DNA from: Phytophthora sp. 'mugwort'
Taxonomy: Eukaryota > Oomycota > Peronosporomycetes > Peronosporales > Peronosporaceae
Direction of reading: 5' to 3'
Length of the DNA: 64,000 nt
Assembly: GCA_033558025.1 (NCBI GenBank)
Contig: JAUCEF010000014.1
Coordinates: forward strand, 372,001 to 436,000
Part shown: positions 53,391 to 64,000 of the stretch, one piece after another
Layout: each line of letters opens with the position of its first letter
Numbering within the stretch: the stretch's first letter is position 1
Notes under the pieces: generated by a model
The model's database searches: none
What the model was told of the DNA's origin: nothing
Seen by the model: the letters and a program-made list of their open reading frames with translations, nothing else
Translations under genes and position numbers: made by a program

Positions 53391-54094
53391 CGGTCGGAAC
53401 GGGAGCAGAACGGCCAAGATCAGAGCCAAGCGTACAGGGAGATGGCCAGTCCATACATCAAGTTGGCGAGTTCCGTCCACACCAGGCGGGACGGCGCCCA
53501 TATGGAATTGCACAGTGCATTTGCCGAGACGTCGAACCCCGTTGGCATGTTCCACAAATAAATGAGAGACATCACCGCCCCCAAGGTTTGAATAGCAGCG
53601 ATGTGAGGACGGATGTGTGGCGCCTTGCAAGCTGACAGCATTAGAGCCTGTCCGATCACCAGACTGGAATCGCCAAAGACATGGACCATGGTAGTAGTGA
53701 AACAGACCCGAAGTCACCGAAGACAAGCCAAGAGGCCCTGGGCATCCACCGCGTTGTTCAATTGTGCGCAAGAAAATGTACGGGTCTCCCAGTTGAGAAG
53801 GTGGTGCGTAGCGGACCATACGCAGCACGCGGAAGCGCTGCGGTCTGGCTGGGGCGCACAACCACCGTCGAAGACAGCTATCACAGGGGCACTCGAGGCA
53901 TGTGGAGGGGCATCTGACGCCGAGGTCATCACTGGATAAACGCCAGGCGCATCAGATGTCGCTGGATGCCGGGTGGACACAGATGGAACCTCAGTGATCT
54001 CGACGTCCGACGTCGGAGGCGTCGCAGGACGCGTGCCAGGCACTGAAGACAGCATAGGGACAGGCGGACCTACCCAGGCACGCTCGGACTGCAC
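53391..54094 (-). pseudogene. RNase H domain of a retroelement
   Basis: Minus strand, two frames: PVIAVFDGGCAPQPDRS with the first acidic residue of an RNase H fold, then, after a frameshift near 53700, VHVFGDSSLVIGQALM and IYLWNMPTGFDVSANALCN. The pattern FDGG...(V/F)GDS.LVI.Q matches RNase H type I domains in oomycete retroelements. The Glu of the motif (normally NEAEY) is replaced (NNAVDAQG). Upstream is a long Pro/Ser/Thr-rich linker. Its 3' side meets the rDNA fragment. Confidence 0.55.
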
Positions 54095-56814
54095 CCGAAG
54101 GAATGACGACTGACGCCGCGGTCATCACCGGAGGAGAGCCAGGCGGATCGGACGCCGCTCGGCGCCAAGTGGTCACTCGTGTCAGGTCACTGGACCGGAC
54201 GGTCGTGACTGCGAACCGTGCGACGCCACTCCTGGGGCGGCAATCCATCTCGCCAGGAGAGGAGTGACAATTTTCGGAATGGGACGAGAAGGATGTGCGT
54301 CAGACGCAGTAACCGTGACGGGCGAAGAGGAAAACTCGAAGTTCGTATTACTGGTGAACGATAGGGAACCGAGTCCATTACCACCCGCGCACCTTCACGC
54401 GTGTTGAGGGTGACACGACTTGATGCTCCATGGTACGACGTCACTATTGCAGAACACCCGGAGGTAAGTTGGATAGCATAGCGAGGAAGGAGCAGTCCTT
54501 TTGCAATTGGAAGCGCAAGCATATCTAAGTGTCGCCCTCCTTTGGAATCAGGTTCCGGACTGCCTCGGGGATAACCTGCTTGGATGCGGCCTGGCCGCCA
54601 GAAAGTTGACGAGATGGACCTGGGCGACGGGCCAGGAACCGCTCGGCGCCTGGCGCTGAGATGCATGGGGACCATAGGACGGGACGCGAAGGACGGCCCT
54701 GTTGACAGCATTGCTGAGCACGCGCTTGACGTACTACTGGCAGACGGGAGAGTCGCGGCGTAGAGCCTGAAGTGCACGGTCGTTCAGGTCTCGACTGGGA
54801 ACGCGGAGCAGGATGTAATCGAAGAACGCGCTGAAGACAGTTCGATACAGCTTACACATCGCGCGAATTCCCTGGATCGGGCCGTGTTGAGCAGCATAGA
54901 TATGAACGGTTCGGAAGACGGCCAGCACGTCGCCGGGGTACCATTCTGTAGCCGCATCCTGGATGTCGTACAACACGCGGTGGAGTTGGTCCGCCCGGCG
55001 GATCTGGAACCGCCGAGCAGGCTCACGCCCGCCCCATTGGGCGTCATCGTGAACAACGGTCCGGTCTTGGGCGTAGGCGTAGGCGGATGGGTCTTCAGAG
55101 GACAGGAAGTGATCAATGGGGCGGCTCCCAAATTGACAGCGTACAACATCTTGACGGTCACCTTGGTCACCCGATACCGACTGTGGAAACGCTCGTGCTG
55201 GGGCATGGAGCAGACCCGATCTTGGAGATTCATATCCCGGAAGCGGAGAAATAGTTCAGCGTTACCTGGAAGATGGCCAGCTGATCGTGCCCACTTGAGC
55301 GACATCATGGGACATTGGCCTCGCTACCCGTCGGACGGAACAAACTGGTTCCGGTGGCGTGAAGGCCTGCAGGGGATCGACCACGAGACCGGGAGCAGTG
55401 TTGTGGGCTACGGGAGCGCGAACGACGTCGAGGGCTTCGAGAACGAGGCCGTGATCGAAGGCGAGCCAGGCGCGAATGGGAGCGATCGCGTACCTGGTGG
55501 ACGGGTCCTTGGAGCAAGGATCATGACCGACAACGCCAATCCTGATCCTTGAACCCCAACCTCGCGGTGGGTGGGGGTAGGGGTGGGACTGCGTCCTCGA
55601 TGGACGATTGGAGCGCGGAGACCGAGGTTGTCTGGAGGATCGGGATCTGGTACGGGGCCGAACCCAGGTTGGAGAGGCATGGTCACGCTCGGCGGGCACC
55701 GGTAGGTGACCTGGGTGGGCACTGACCGTAGCACGTGAAGGGGGTTCCGGAGCTGATGCTGAAGAACAGATCCGGTAAGGCCTCCATCTGCCGCAACATT
55801 TGAAGTTGCTGCTTGGAAAAAAGCCGGATCACAGGATCATCAGGCCGGACGGCCACGCCTTACGGTGATGGCGCCGACACAGTGGACGGAGGTCCCACAG
55901 GCCCTAGGCCAGGGGGTGTAGGAAGCGAGGGGGCGCCGTCCGGTGCTCCGGGAGCAGCTACATGAGGCTAGTCTGTTAGAACAAACTCGTCGGACGGCGT
56001 AACCCAGTGTCGTCGGGCTCTGCAGTGCCGAGTCGCTTGTGGTTGAGGCGAAGTCGGCAACGGTGGTGGGAGCGTTCTCGACCCGCGGCGTGATGTACGC
56101 CACTGCACGATCCCCGAGACCCACAGTAGAACCCGTAGGTGTGCCAGGCACATCGAAGGCCGCGCTGACGTGCTGGAGAATGGCCACAGAATCACAACCG
56201 GACTCGGGAGCAATAGCGTCCCAGGAAGAGGCAAAACTGGGAACAGTCGGTGGTTTGGAGAGACCGTGATAGTACTCAAGCATGAACTCAGCACGATTGG
56301 TGTGATTGACCCGTATATCTTCCAAAGGCAAGGCAGCGATGTGGCGGGGTTCGTGGGCGTAATGTCGAATAGCAACACGGCATGCAAACTCGGAGCCAGG
56401 CTCCAACAGGATGTCGGCATCGTTCACCAAGGCAATCGCGGATGCCGCCTCGTAGGTCACCACTTGCCCGCAAAGAGAGACGTCAGACATATGTCGAACG
56501 AACTTGGTGTCACCGCGGGGAGACGCCACGTAGAACGTAGAGAATCAAACAGACTGAAACAGGGATGGCAGGGGGCGCTCCAGGAGCTCGCCGGTAAGGT
56601 CACGATGGGGTTGAGTGAGACGCCTGTGGGGAATGCGGTACTACAAGTCGACATGTTCCTGCAAGGAAAGAGGCAGTTCATCACGACGCTGGCCGTGGCG
56701 GAGGATCGTCAGCGTTACCGATCAGGCCGGGCGCTCAATCCCATATCGACTTCCCTGGGTTGTAATAGACAACTCCTTATAAGAGCGGTCAATGAAATAA
56801 TTGCAGTATTTAGA
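54095..56814 (-). pseudogene. Retroelement polyprotein remnant upstream of RNase H
   Basis: Long minus-strand frames with coding-like composition and several frameshifts: 56529-55840 (containing VRHMSDVSLCGQVVTYEAA and IAALPLEDIRVNHTNRAEF), a Pro/Thr/Arg-rich stretch at 55740-55260, and 54976-54734 (containing GDVLAVFRTVHIYAAQHGPI and KLYRTVFSAFFDYI). Together with the RNase H they look like one decayed retroelement gene running leftwards, but I cannot assign the Gag or protease domain with confidence. The 222-codon plus-strand frames here are its antisense shadows. Confidence 0.4.
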
Positions 56815-57092
56815 GCTATTCTCACGCCTCGGCTATAAGTTCCGCTATAACCATTCAGATACAAAGTTACCGGCTTAGTACCAGTATTGTGAGACTTCTG
56901 ATCGCCAGTCATTCGGCGTTGCCAGTCATTCGGCGATGTCCTCCGCTCGCCACAAGAAGCAACGCACGTCCTTCTCAGCAAGCGAAAGCTTACTGTTGCC
57001 TAGGCTGTAGAGGCCTGTGAGGACGTTCGTAAGGTTATTAGTGAGACTATTCTGACCTTAGCGCGTTTTCTTTCGAGTCTAGGCGTAAATTA
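56815..57092. other. Spacer, nothing recognised
   Basis: Contains a short local duplication (CAGTCATTCGGCG twice at about 56907-56936). No gene. Confidence 0.4.
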
Positions 57093-57476
57093 GTGTTGAA
57101 GTGGGCACGAATCAAGAGTAAACTGGAAAAGCAGTGCGCTACCAAGAAGAAAGCGAGCCCCACGGGAATTGGCGCGAAGCTGCCACTGGAGGCAGAGCTG
57201 GAGGTCCTAAAGTGGGTTAACGACCTCCGAAAGGAGGGCACGCCCATTTCGAGTCTAGTGCTGACGCTATAGGTCAAGACAGTAGCAGAGGAGTTTGGTG
57301 TGGAGGGTTATGAAGGGTCGTGGAGCTGGTTGCACACCTTCAAAGCCCGCCACAAATTGTCCATGAGAGCTAGAACCCGTGCTAGCCAGAAGACTCCCGA
57401 AGCGTTGGCTGACATCGCTGCAGCGTTTGCGGCCAAGGTGCGAGGCACGATGAGAGCCGTCTGTGATGTAAAATAA
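57093..57476 (+). pseudogene. Pogo-type transposase, N-terminal CENP-B DNA-binding domain
   Basis: A plus frame broken by one in-frame TAG at about 57270: LEAELEVLKWVNDLRKEG, then VKTVAEEFGVEGYEGSWSW, LHTFKARHKLSMRARTR and ASQKTPEAL. This is the CENP-B/pogo helix-turn-helix pattern (E..L..W........I.......A.......F..S.GWL..F..RH.LS.R). It ends at an A-rich stretch without the DDE catalytic domain. Confidence 0.65.
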
Positions 57477-57600
57477 ATAAAAAAAAATGTATAGGAACCA
57501 CTATCTGGTATAGTAGAGCCTAGTCTAATGCAAACCTTTTGGCTGTAAATCCACCTACTGAGATCTCGTTAACTATCTCGTACTGAGTAGTGCTATAAGG

Positions 57601-57733
57601 AAAGTGGTCGGTTAAGTACGATGGGTCTACGAGTCTGAATCGTGGGTTTCCGAACTGAGTCAGAGCGGAGAATCCTGACCAGTTATCATTTCGTCTCGAA
57701 GCTCAGAGCTTCGGGGACAACAGAGTCCAGGGC
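57601..57733 (-). repeat. Inverted LTR relic related to 49868-49998
   Basis: AAAGTGGTCGGTTAAGTACG... GGTTTCCGAACTGAGTC...CGGAGAATCCTGA...CGAAGCTCAGAGCTTCGG aligns, in reverse complement, with the LTR downstream of the gypsy element, with roughly one change every 5-8 bases. It is a solo, diverged fragment. Confidence 0.7.
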
Positions 57734-58084
57734 TACACGAAGATGCAGCCAGGCTGCCCAGAAAGAAAATTTTATCTCCGCCATCACATCGCGCTCCACG
57801 TCTCGGGCCAAGATCCTGCCAAGTTTACGCTGCACGCTACAGCGGCTACCGTGCGGCTCGAGGTCCCTGACGGGCTCGACGGCGAGTGGGATGGCCCTGT
57901 GTACGCTACGTTTTTTGTGGGTTGGGCCGAACACCGTCAATGTTGCACCCGACCGATCACGGCCCCATCGTCGCTGACGATACCGACTTCCCTGGCTTGA
58001 AGTGAACACCCCACTTACCGGCACAGTGTACCAGGCAAAAAAATGCTCTTCCGTTTTCAATTACCGATATGCATACCGAATGAG
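57734..58084. other. Possible retroelement coding scrap
   Basis: A plus frame at 57743-58000 (FYLRHHIALHVSGQDPAKF, DGLDGEWDGPVYATFFVGW) has good composition and may be a Gag or other pol fragment. Not assignable. Confidence 0.3.
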
Positions 58085-58645
58085 GTGTCGCTTTGAAGAG
58101 GCGTCTCTATATTAGCATCTAGCCTGGTCGACGTCTCTGATATCGCCGTCCGAGTCAATCTCGCCCACCTTAGCGTCGATTGCACAGTGCTTAGCAAGGG
58201 CGTCAACGAGGTAAGCTGCCGCGATATCAGTGTCATCCAGTAGATTGTCGTAAGCCTTTTTGTAGCCATTAGCAATGAATGGTAGAAGCAGACAAGCCAT
58301 CCCATGACGAGCGAATCCAGCGAGCAACTGTAACTCGGTCCGGTGCTTGCATCTCAAACTTTTCGGTGCCCGAGGGTGAGCTCGAAGCTGTTCGCGGAGG
58401 CTTATACCCAGCCCTCGCGCAGCCTTGCCTTGAATGGGTAGCTCCAGGCAACATCAGCTGGCTGCCAGACGGATGTCCCCCCCCCCCGGAACTTTCAAGA
58501 GCACGACATTGATTGAAGTAGCATACGAGACGACTTCTAGGGTCCAGTGGCGCGAGAAGTCGTCCCACAGCAATAGAATAGGCACATGCATGTCCATACG
58601 ACCAGCGAAATGATACGCCAGAAACCGTTTTGAAAGGTCGCTGTT
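58085..58645 (-). pseudogene. Pogo-type DDE transposase, C-terminal part
   Basis: Minus strand: PILLLWDDFSRHWTLEVV with the second catalytic Asp region, INVVLLKVPGG, WQPADVAWSYPFKARLREGW, then WIRSSWDGLSAST and NGYKKAYDNLLDDTDIAA. This follows the DDE_1 pattern of pogo elements (LLWDDFS.HW...V..YA......LLKVP......CQPADV.W..P.K..LR). A stop after REGWV, frameshifts and a poly-C tract at 58478-58486 disrupt it. It faces the CENP-B domain at 57093, so the two come from different insertions or from a rearranged one. Confidence 0.65.
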
Positions 58646-60204
58646 CCACCAAGCTACTATTACATTACGACTCAGTTTAGAATCAATCTGTAAGCATCAA
58701 AATCAAAAATAGCGCATCTAAATTGCCGTAGATTTCCAGCTTTGCTCTCGGTGAGCTACACTCACGTGCTTCAAATGCCCTTCCCGAAGCCGTATCTAAG
58801 CCTTGTGTTCTCTAGAGCCATTGCAGGAACTGTCGGTGGTTTAGCCTTGAACACAACAAACGGACGGTATATCACACCGTCCAAGTCACCCTCAACATCA
58901 CCGTGGCGCGCTCTTTCGTTTTACTCGAGCAGCATACCAAAACGGTCTTCTTGCCCTTCGTATTAATGGCCTCGTAGGCAGAAACTCGAAAAGGGCATCT
59001 ATAAATTTCAAATAAGTGTCAACACAAAGACTTATACAAAATTGCAATTTGGTCCACCTGTTTGATCCGCGCTGTCGACTTTTTCTTCAAGCCAAGATCC
59101 AGGCCGCGCATAGTAAGAATACATTATGTTCACCTTTTGAAGTAAGGAGTTAATTTGCCTTCTTTAAGGTAACTTTGACTTCTTGAGTTCGAAAGTAGTT
59201 ATATTACGGATTCGTCTTGGTTCTGTATACAACCTAAGATTATCCACCTTTTCCCTGAGTTTAAGTCTTTCGCTGACGCTAAAGCTACGGCAGCCGCGCT
59301 GCAGCAGTTGTTTCCATCACATTCGTCCTCTTGGTGGAAGAGGTCGCACTGCGCTTTACGACATTCTGCACTACGTCATAGAGGCAATCAACGCTGCTGA
59401 CGCGCTCGCGACCACCCTCCCGCCCTCGATGTCTTCGCAACAGACAGCAAACGACTTCGCATTTTTTAATTTTTAAAAATTCAAATCAGTAATTGTGTTG
59501 GTTGTGTAGATGGGTAGCTTTGTTGGATTGAAGCACCGTCCACGAACGGGGTGTCAGACGTCAGGGTAATTGCCAGCAAAGCGTCATCAATGTACAAGCG
59601 GTTTGTGACAGTCTGTTACGTTTTACTGGGTATTGTGTTAAATAACGAGGAAAGTCAGCGACGTTACAGCGTTTAGCAAATGGAAGATCGGCACTCGGCT
59701 TGATGTTTACCACAAGGATTGTATGTCATTGGGGATAATGCGTACCGCTATCGGAGCACGTACTGGCGCCTTTCACCAGCTCGAGATGGACAACAGTCAA
59801 CCACGATTGGCCTAAGGTTTCTTCCTGTCACAATGGCGCATCCGGATTGAGATGGGCTTATGAATAAATGGCGAGATTCCAAGCGCTCGCTTTAAGTCAA
59901 GTTCTCCAATTGTAAGATTATTATCGCTGCGTACTTTCGACTTCACAGGTTTTGCATTAACGGGAGAATCGAAGCCACGGGTGCTGATGAACATGTCGCT
60001 ATCGGTCACACAGGAGTACAACCGGCTGCAAAAATATGCGCCTTTGAACAGCCAATCGGAGATCCTGAAGTCGCAGCTCAAGTGAAAAAGCAACGCCCAC
60101 GACTTGCGCGGAATCGTTGTTCAGCGCATTCAGAACTGCAATCTGGTGCGACCTTATTGAACTCGCAAAATCACTAGAAACCCTAAAATATTTTTGCTTT
60201 TTAA
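58646..60204. other. Gene-free, unidentified
   Basis: Only weak frames: plus 59183-59476 and minus 59812-60093, both of unknown nature. No RNA gene or transposon motif was seen. Confidence 0.4.
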
Positions 60205-60814
60205 TTAATTGCGTCCAAACCACTCGTCCTCCAATTGGCCTAGTTTTTCTTCCTGCTTAGTTTTACGGCGCTTGAACCGGACATGATCTTACTCCAGCTG
60301 CTCCACGTCTAGTATCTTACCCTTTCGCTGTTGGATCTCTTCAACGGTCTCGTTGATTTGGTCTCGTCAAACTCTCCCAAAGAAGCTTCGAGTTGGCTCA
60401 TGTTTGAAAGGCGATATCTTTTTCCGCCATCTTATGGTCGGATTCCGCCAACATGACCACGCCCTCAGCAATGACAGCAATAGTAGCGTCGTTATCACTC
60501 GATGGGGGGCTGCGACCTTGTTTCGTCGGAGTGGTTGGCTTCGAATGTTTATTCTCCAAAGAGTCCTCTTCATCGCTTTCGTAAAATTGCTGGCATAAAA
60601 TCCCCTTCCGCCCTTTATGTACAGTTGTGGGTAGATGCAAGTAGAACACATCAATGTGATCCACAGTACTTCCAGAAAGTGTTTGAGTTTTTCTTGGCCT
60701 TCGCCTCGGCCTGGGAAAATCGGCTGCCAACTTTTTCCGCAGGCTCTGCAGTTTCGCGGCCGATTTAATGGGCACTTCCGGGGGGGGGGATTGCCCTGGA
60801 CTTGTCGCTCTCAT
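60205..60814 (-). pseudogene. Decayed ORF with basic N-terminus and charged coiled coil
   Basis: From ATG 60814 a 138-residue frame contains a basic patch (RPRRRPRKTQ), an acidic part (FYESDEEDSLENKHS), and EGVVMLAESDHKMAEKD. After a frameshift it continues as FKHEPTRSFFGRV and then, past stops, as a Lys/Glu-rich coiled-coil-like segment (DHVRFKRRKTKQEEKLGQL) to 60205. The layout resembles transposon accessory proteins, but no family is assigned. Confidence 0.35.
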
Positions 60815-60862
60815 GAACGACCCGTCGTATTCAGGATTGCTGGCGCTAAAACCTGCGGTCAC

Positions 60863-62158
60863 ACCAGCTCAAAACGTTCGTGCTCTCAGCGGGTGAATCG
60901 ACCACCGCTCATAAAATCCGCAAAACGTCGGCCTGAAAAAAAGACGTTTACAAACCGAAAAGATGCAGCTCGTCTACGATGACTATCCACCTCCTCACCC
61001 GCGTATTTACGAACTGAGTCCGCTGCCGCTCGATTAGAGTCTGCATTGTGCCACCATTTTTGTCGGACATGTTGAGGATATCGACGCGATCGGATTTCTT
61101 TGTGTTCTTGGTCAGAATGAGTTTTCTTGCTGTGTATTCCAGCTCAGTTGATCAACGTTCCACTCCCCATCGTCGGCAGAAGTGGGTGGCTGGAAGAGTC
61201 TCTTGTTGTTGGGCTTTTGGACGGCGCTCCATTTGCTGGACACTTTAGTTTCTTCCATAACTACGATGAAGCAGAACTCGTGTGGGCGAAATTCGTGTGT
61301 GTGACCTTTCATGGGCGCGCAAAGGTCACGTTCCCGTTAGGAACGCGACGACGGGTTACGTAAACATCTGTTCCGTGATCTTTATGCCATGAGTTCGTTA
61401 GGAACGCCCCTTAGAATCGCGTCAAGATACCAGCGCAATAGCAATACTCATCGCTGATCTGTCGAAATGAGCTGGAGCCCTGGTTTCTTCGTCTGGTTGT
61501 GGGATAAACGACCTGGTAACCCCCCCAACGCTGTCCCTAGATTGCTGGTTTTGGGAGCAGGCCCGCTGTTCTGTATACCCTCTACAACCCGTTAAATCTT
61601 GCTGAACATTTCAGTGCAGTGGACCATTCAGTTGTGAGATTGCCTCGTACCGGTAGATGCAAGCGAGCATCATGGAGATAGTGTCGTCTCCGGTGCCGGA
61701 CAGTCCCATACCCCAGCCACCAACTTCTTCCCCATCGACAGCCAGTGCGCGATGCTGGCGACTGTGGAGAGCCCTCTGGTCTTTCCAGCAAGAGCACCGG
61801 CGACTAAGGAGCTCCTGCTGCGGCGAGGTGCACGCCTAAAAAGCCGCCAAAGTGCGGGCGCCCGTCCAACAGCGACCCAGACGTGTGGACTAAGGGGGCG
61901 ACGGAGACATCGATTACTATGCGGTAAGGGCTTGTGCTGTGGTGTGGCTAGATCTCGCGGGCCGCTAAGGGTGTGATGCATGCCAACAATATTGTTTAGG
62001 TGCGTGACTGCGATGGGGTAGTTCAAGCGCGCACGCGACCACGTTGAGGTTGGTGTAGCGTAGGTGTTGGTGGCCACGTTGGCAAACAAGGCTGGCGGGA
62101 GAGCCTACACCGTGAACCAGTGAAAGGATAAGGTAAGATTGAATTGTAGAATCGCTTC
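60863..62158. other. Unidentified, probably transposon-derived
   Basis: A minus-strand frame at 61112-61312 (containing MEETKVSSKWSAVQ and NNKRLFQPP) looks coding-like but is unassigned. Otherwise nothing is recognised. Confidence 0.35.
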
Positions 62159-62720
62159 TTGCTGTCCTTGTTAATAACTGCTGTATATGTGCTACAAAGA
62201 TCAAATGGCTTAAGAAAGTGGTCGATTTATTGTTTGGACCGAAATGCTACTGGCCACGTGGTAAAGATGGCCCCTTCTCCTTGTCTGGAGCTGATGATCG
62301 AGCACTGGCCTCCTAACCCAAGCATGAAGAACACCTCGATCTGCGATGCGTCGACCAGCCATGACGACGACTCTGACACCGTCGACATAACTTCAAACGA
62401 GGATGAGGTAATCGGGACAGCGCGCAACAAGCGTAAGAAAACGAACGAGAAATGCGTTGAAAAAGATATTTGGTGTAGCCGTTGTATTGCTGCTATTGCT
62501 TACATTTGTCTATGAGGCGTGCTGCTTTGGTGATAGGGCTGCGTGTGCTTGCCGATGGATTGAGCTTGTTGGCGAAGCCATGAAGGAAAAGGCATCTGCG
62601 TCATAAGAGGCGTCGATCTCCCGTGAGGTGGTTGCGTCGCTTGCGCGACAAGAAGACACATCGTAGCAGCCAGCTGCTACCATTAAGGAACTCATTCGTG
62701 CGCTGCGAGGTGAAATTAAC
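62159..62720 (+). pseudogene. Acidic/basic ORF beside the Harbinger transposase
   Basis: A plus frame has an acidic run (TSHDDDSDTVDITSNEDE) followed by a basic nuclear-signal-like TARNKRKKTNEK. After stops, pieces such as GEAMKEKASAS and TIKELIRALRGE follow. PIF/Harbinger elements usually carry a second ORF (a Myb-like DNA-binding protein) next to the transposase; this may be its remnant, but no Myb helix can be shown. Confidence 0.35.
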
Positions 62721-62763
62721 GTATATTTGATCGAGGGTACAACAGACTAGCTAAGTCGTTACG

Positions 62764-63836
62764 TTATGCTTTGCAAATATCACGTCGATCGGTACTCGGC
62801 TCCACTTCCAGCAGATTATCAATGGGATCATCATGCTCGTTGCGGTTGATAGTGGCATCGCCCAAATAAATTAGAATGTTGTACAGGACCATAGCCGCCA
62901 AAATGCTCCTGACGCAATTCGAACTTGACTTCAGCTCCAGCTGGTGTCTAATTAAACAAAATCGCTGCTTCAACACCCCGAAGACGCACTCGATTGCCAT
63001 TCCAGGGGTACTGTGGATGTAGTTGTCATACTCTTGCTGGCGAGAGATCTTTCCGCCTCCTTCTCGTGGGATATAAGGTGTGAGTAGCTCGCAGATGAAT
63101 GTATACCCAGCATCAGTAAGAAAATGACAGCCAGGAGGAAGCACAGTTTGCACCAAGAGCCCAATGCTGGACATTTTTCAAGTCTTTTGTATTAGACCCT
63201 GGCCGCATGTCATAGTCCATGAAGCGACGGCAGGAACCACAAATAGCTTGCATGTTTATCGCTGGATAGAAGGCCTTGCAATATCACTCGTCGTACTCAG
63301 CAGCCTTGCTATCTCGAAGAGAGAACCATCTACAGCCCCACAAACGTACGGAAATCCGCGGACCGCAGTAAAATCATCCATCACTTTCCTCCAGTCAGCA
63401 CCACTTGATGACATTCTAATGTAGACGTCTGCTTGCCCGCAAACAAGCCCCAGTAACTCGTTAATGATAGCAACCGCGTGAGACTTTGAGATGCCTAGCG
63501 CCAGCCCAACATCTTTCATGCTCCCGGGATACTAGATACAGCAATAGCGAGCCCATCGTTTTTCTCGAAAGAGTGCTTATGCTCGTGGAGAGACTGGGCG
63601 ATGCATGCGGTCGAAATATCTCGCAAATGCACACAAAGTTCCTCTGGGAGCAGCGCAGATAATCACGAAATCAATGTCGAAGCGAGGGGATGCTAATGAG
63701 GGTCGAAGTCCAAGTGGGTTACGGTCAGTTGGTTTTCGTTGTCCGCTCTTAAGCGCGCGATGCTGGCCGCTATCGCTGCCGCACGAACAGCCACCAGAAA
63801 AGCGAGCACTACATTGTTTTCGTCTTGGCCGTCCAT
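62764..63836 (-). pseudogene. PIF/Harbinger transposase (DDE_Tnp_4), frameshifted
   Basis: Minus strand from ATG 63836 (MDGQDENNVVLAFL...), with frame changes. In order: LGISKSHAVAIINELLG (helix-turn-helix-like); GFPYVCGAVDGSLFEIAR with the first catalytic Asp; AINMQAICG and RFMDYDMRPGS in an alternative frame; PPGCHFLTDAGYTFICELLTPY with the second Asp; and AIECVFGVLKQRFCLIRHQLE with the Glu. These are the conserved blocks of Harbinger nuclease-type transposases. At least three frameshifts or stops inactivate it. Terminal repeats were not found; the right end may lie close to the window edge. Confidence 0.85.
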
Positions 63837-64000
63837 GTCGACCACGCGTTTGGCTGCCTCTGTGTATTGATGTCATCCCGGAATATATTCCCCAAACAAT
63901 TCCAACCCCCGGGAATCTAGGCCTCGTCTCGGGATAAATCGCTGGCCAATCGATATCCCAGGGCCAGCGCTGCCACAGTTCGATGATTGGCCAAAATCAC
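63837..64000. other. Right edge, nothing recognised
   Basis: The Harbinger 5' flank would be expected here; no terminal inverted repeat could be confirmed. Confidence 0.4.

Noticed and set aside
54884..56838. Two 222-codon plus frames
   Set aside because: Antisense to a decayed retroelement whose minus-strand frames have better composition; no recognised domain.

Overview
The window looks like nuclear DNA of an oomycete, most likely Phytophthora or a close Peronosporales relative. Three signs support this. A plus-strand rDNA fragment at 52338-53390 carries a recognisable Phytophthora-type 18S end, ITS1, 5.8S and ITS2. Host genes have short GT-AG introns or none, and oomycete initiator-like motifs lie just upstream of several start codons. 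The transposon families (MULE-Ulp1 fusions, DIRS-like tyrosine-recombinase elements, gypsy, copia, pogo, PIF/Harbinger) are typical of these genomes. The exact species cannot be fixed from the sequence alone.

Layout. 1-2547 has no gene but holds small inverted repeats and a dispersed repeat. 2629-4095 encodes a secreted protein built of seven six-cysteine repeats. 5524-7347 is a decayed MULE transposase. 7700-9680 holds minus-strand fragments of unknown identity. 12888-21004 is the only conserved host-gene island: diphthine methyl ester synthase (DPH5, one intron), two tandem proton-coupled oligopeptide transporters of the POT/PTR2 family, and a convergent secreted subtilisin-like protease.

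22991-39957 is a 17-kb tandem array of a unit of about 2008 bp, with full-length, internally deleted and inverted units. The unit is the 3' part of a transposon gene encoding a Ulp1-type (C48) cysteine protease, plus downstream DNA that carries small plus-strand ORFs. At its right edge the array runs directly into the rest of that gene (to 43196, minus strand), a decayed MULE transposase with SWIM finger fused to the Ulp1 domain. This indicates that the array arose in place by tandem duplication of the 3' end of one MULE-Ulp1 element after it was already inactive.

43197-64000 is a transposon graveyard: gypsy integrase fragments on both strands (one with a chromodomain), a copia Gag fragment, LTR relics, a DIRS-like RT plus tyrosine recombinase, the degenerate rDNA orphon, an RNase H-bearing retroelement, two pogo fragments in opposite orientation and a PIF/Harbinger transposase. 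All of these are broken by stops or frameshifts.

The intact host genes do not form a pathway. They are a housekeeping translation-factor modification gene, nutrient-uptake transporters and secreted proteins that could act at the cell surface or outside the cell. The most unusual feature is the MULE-Ulp1 array, together with the TGTTGC-rich introns of its parent gene.
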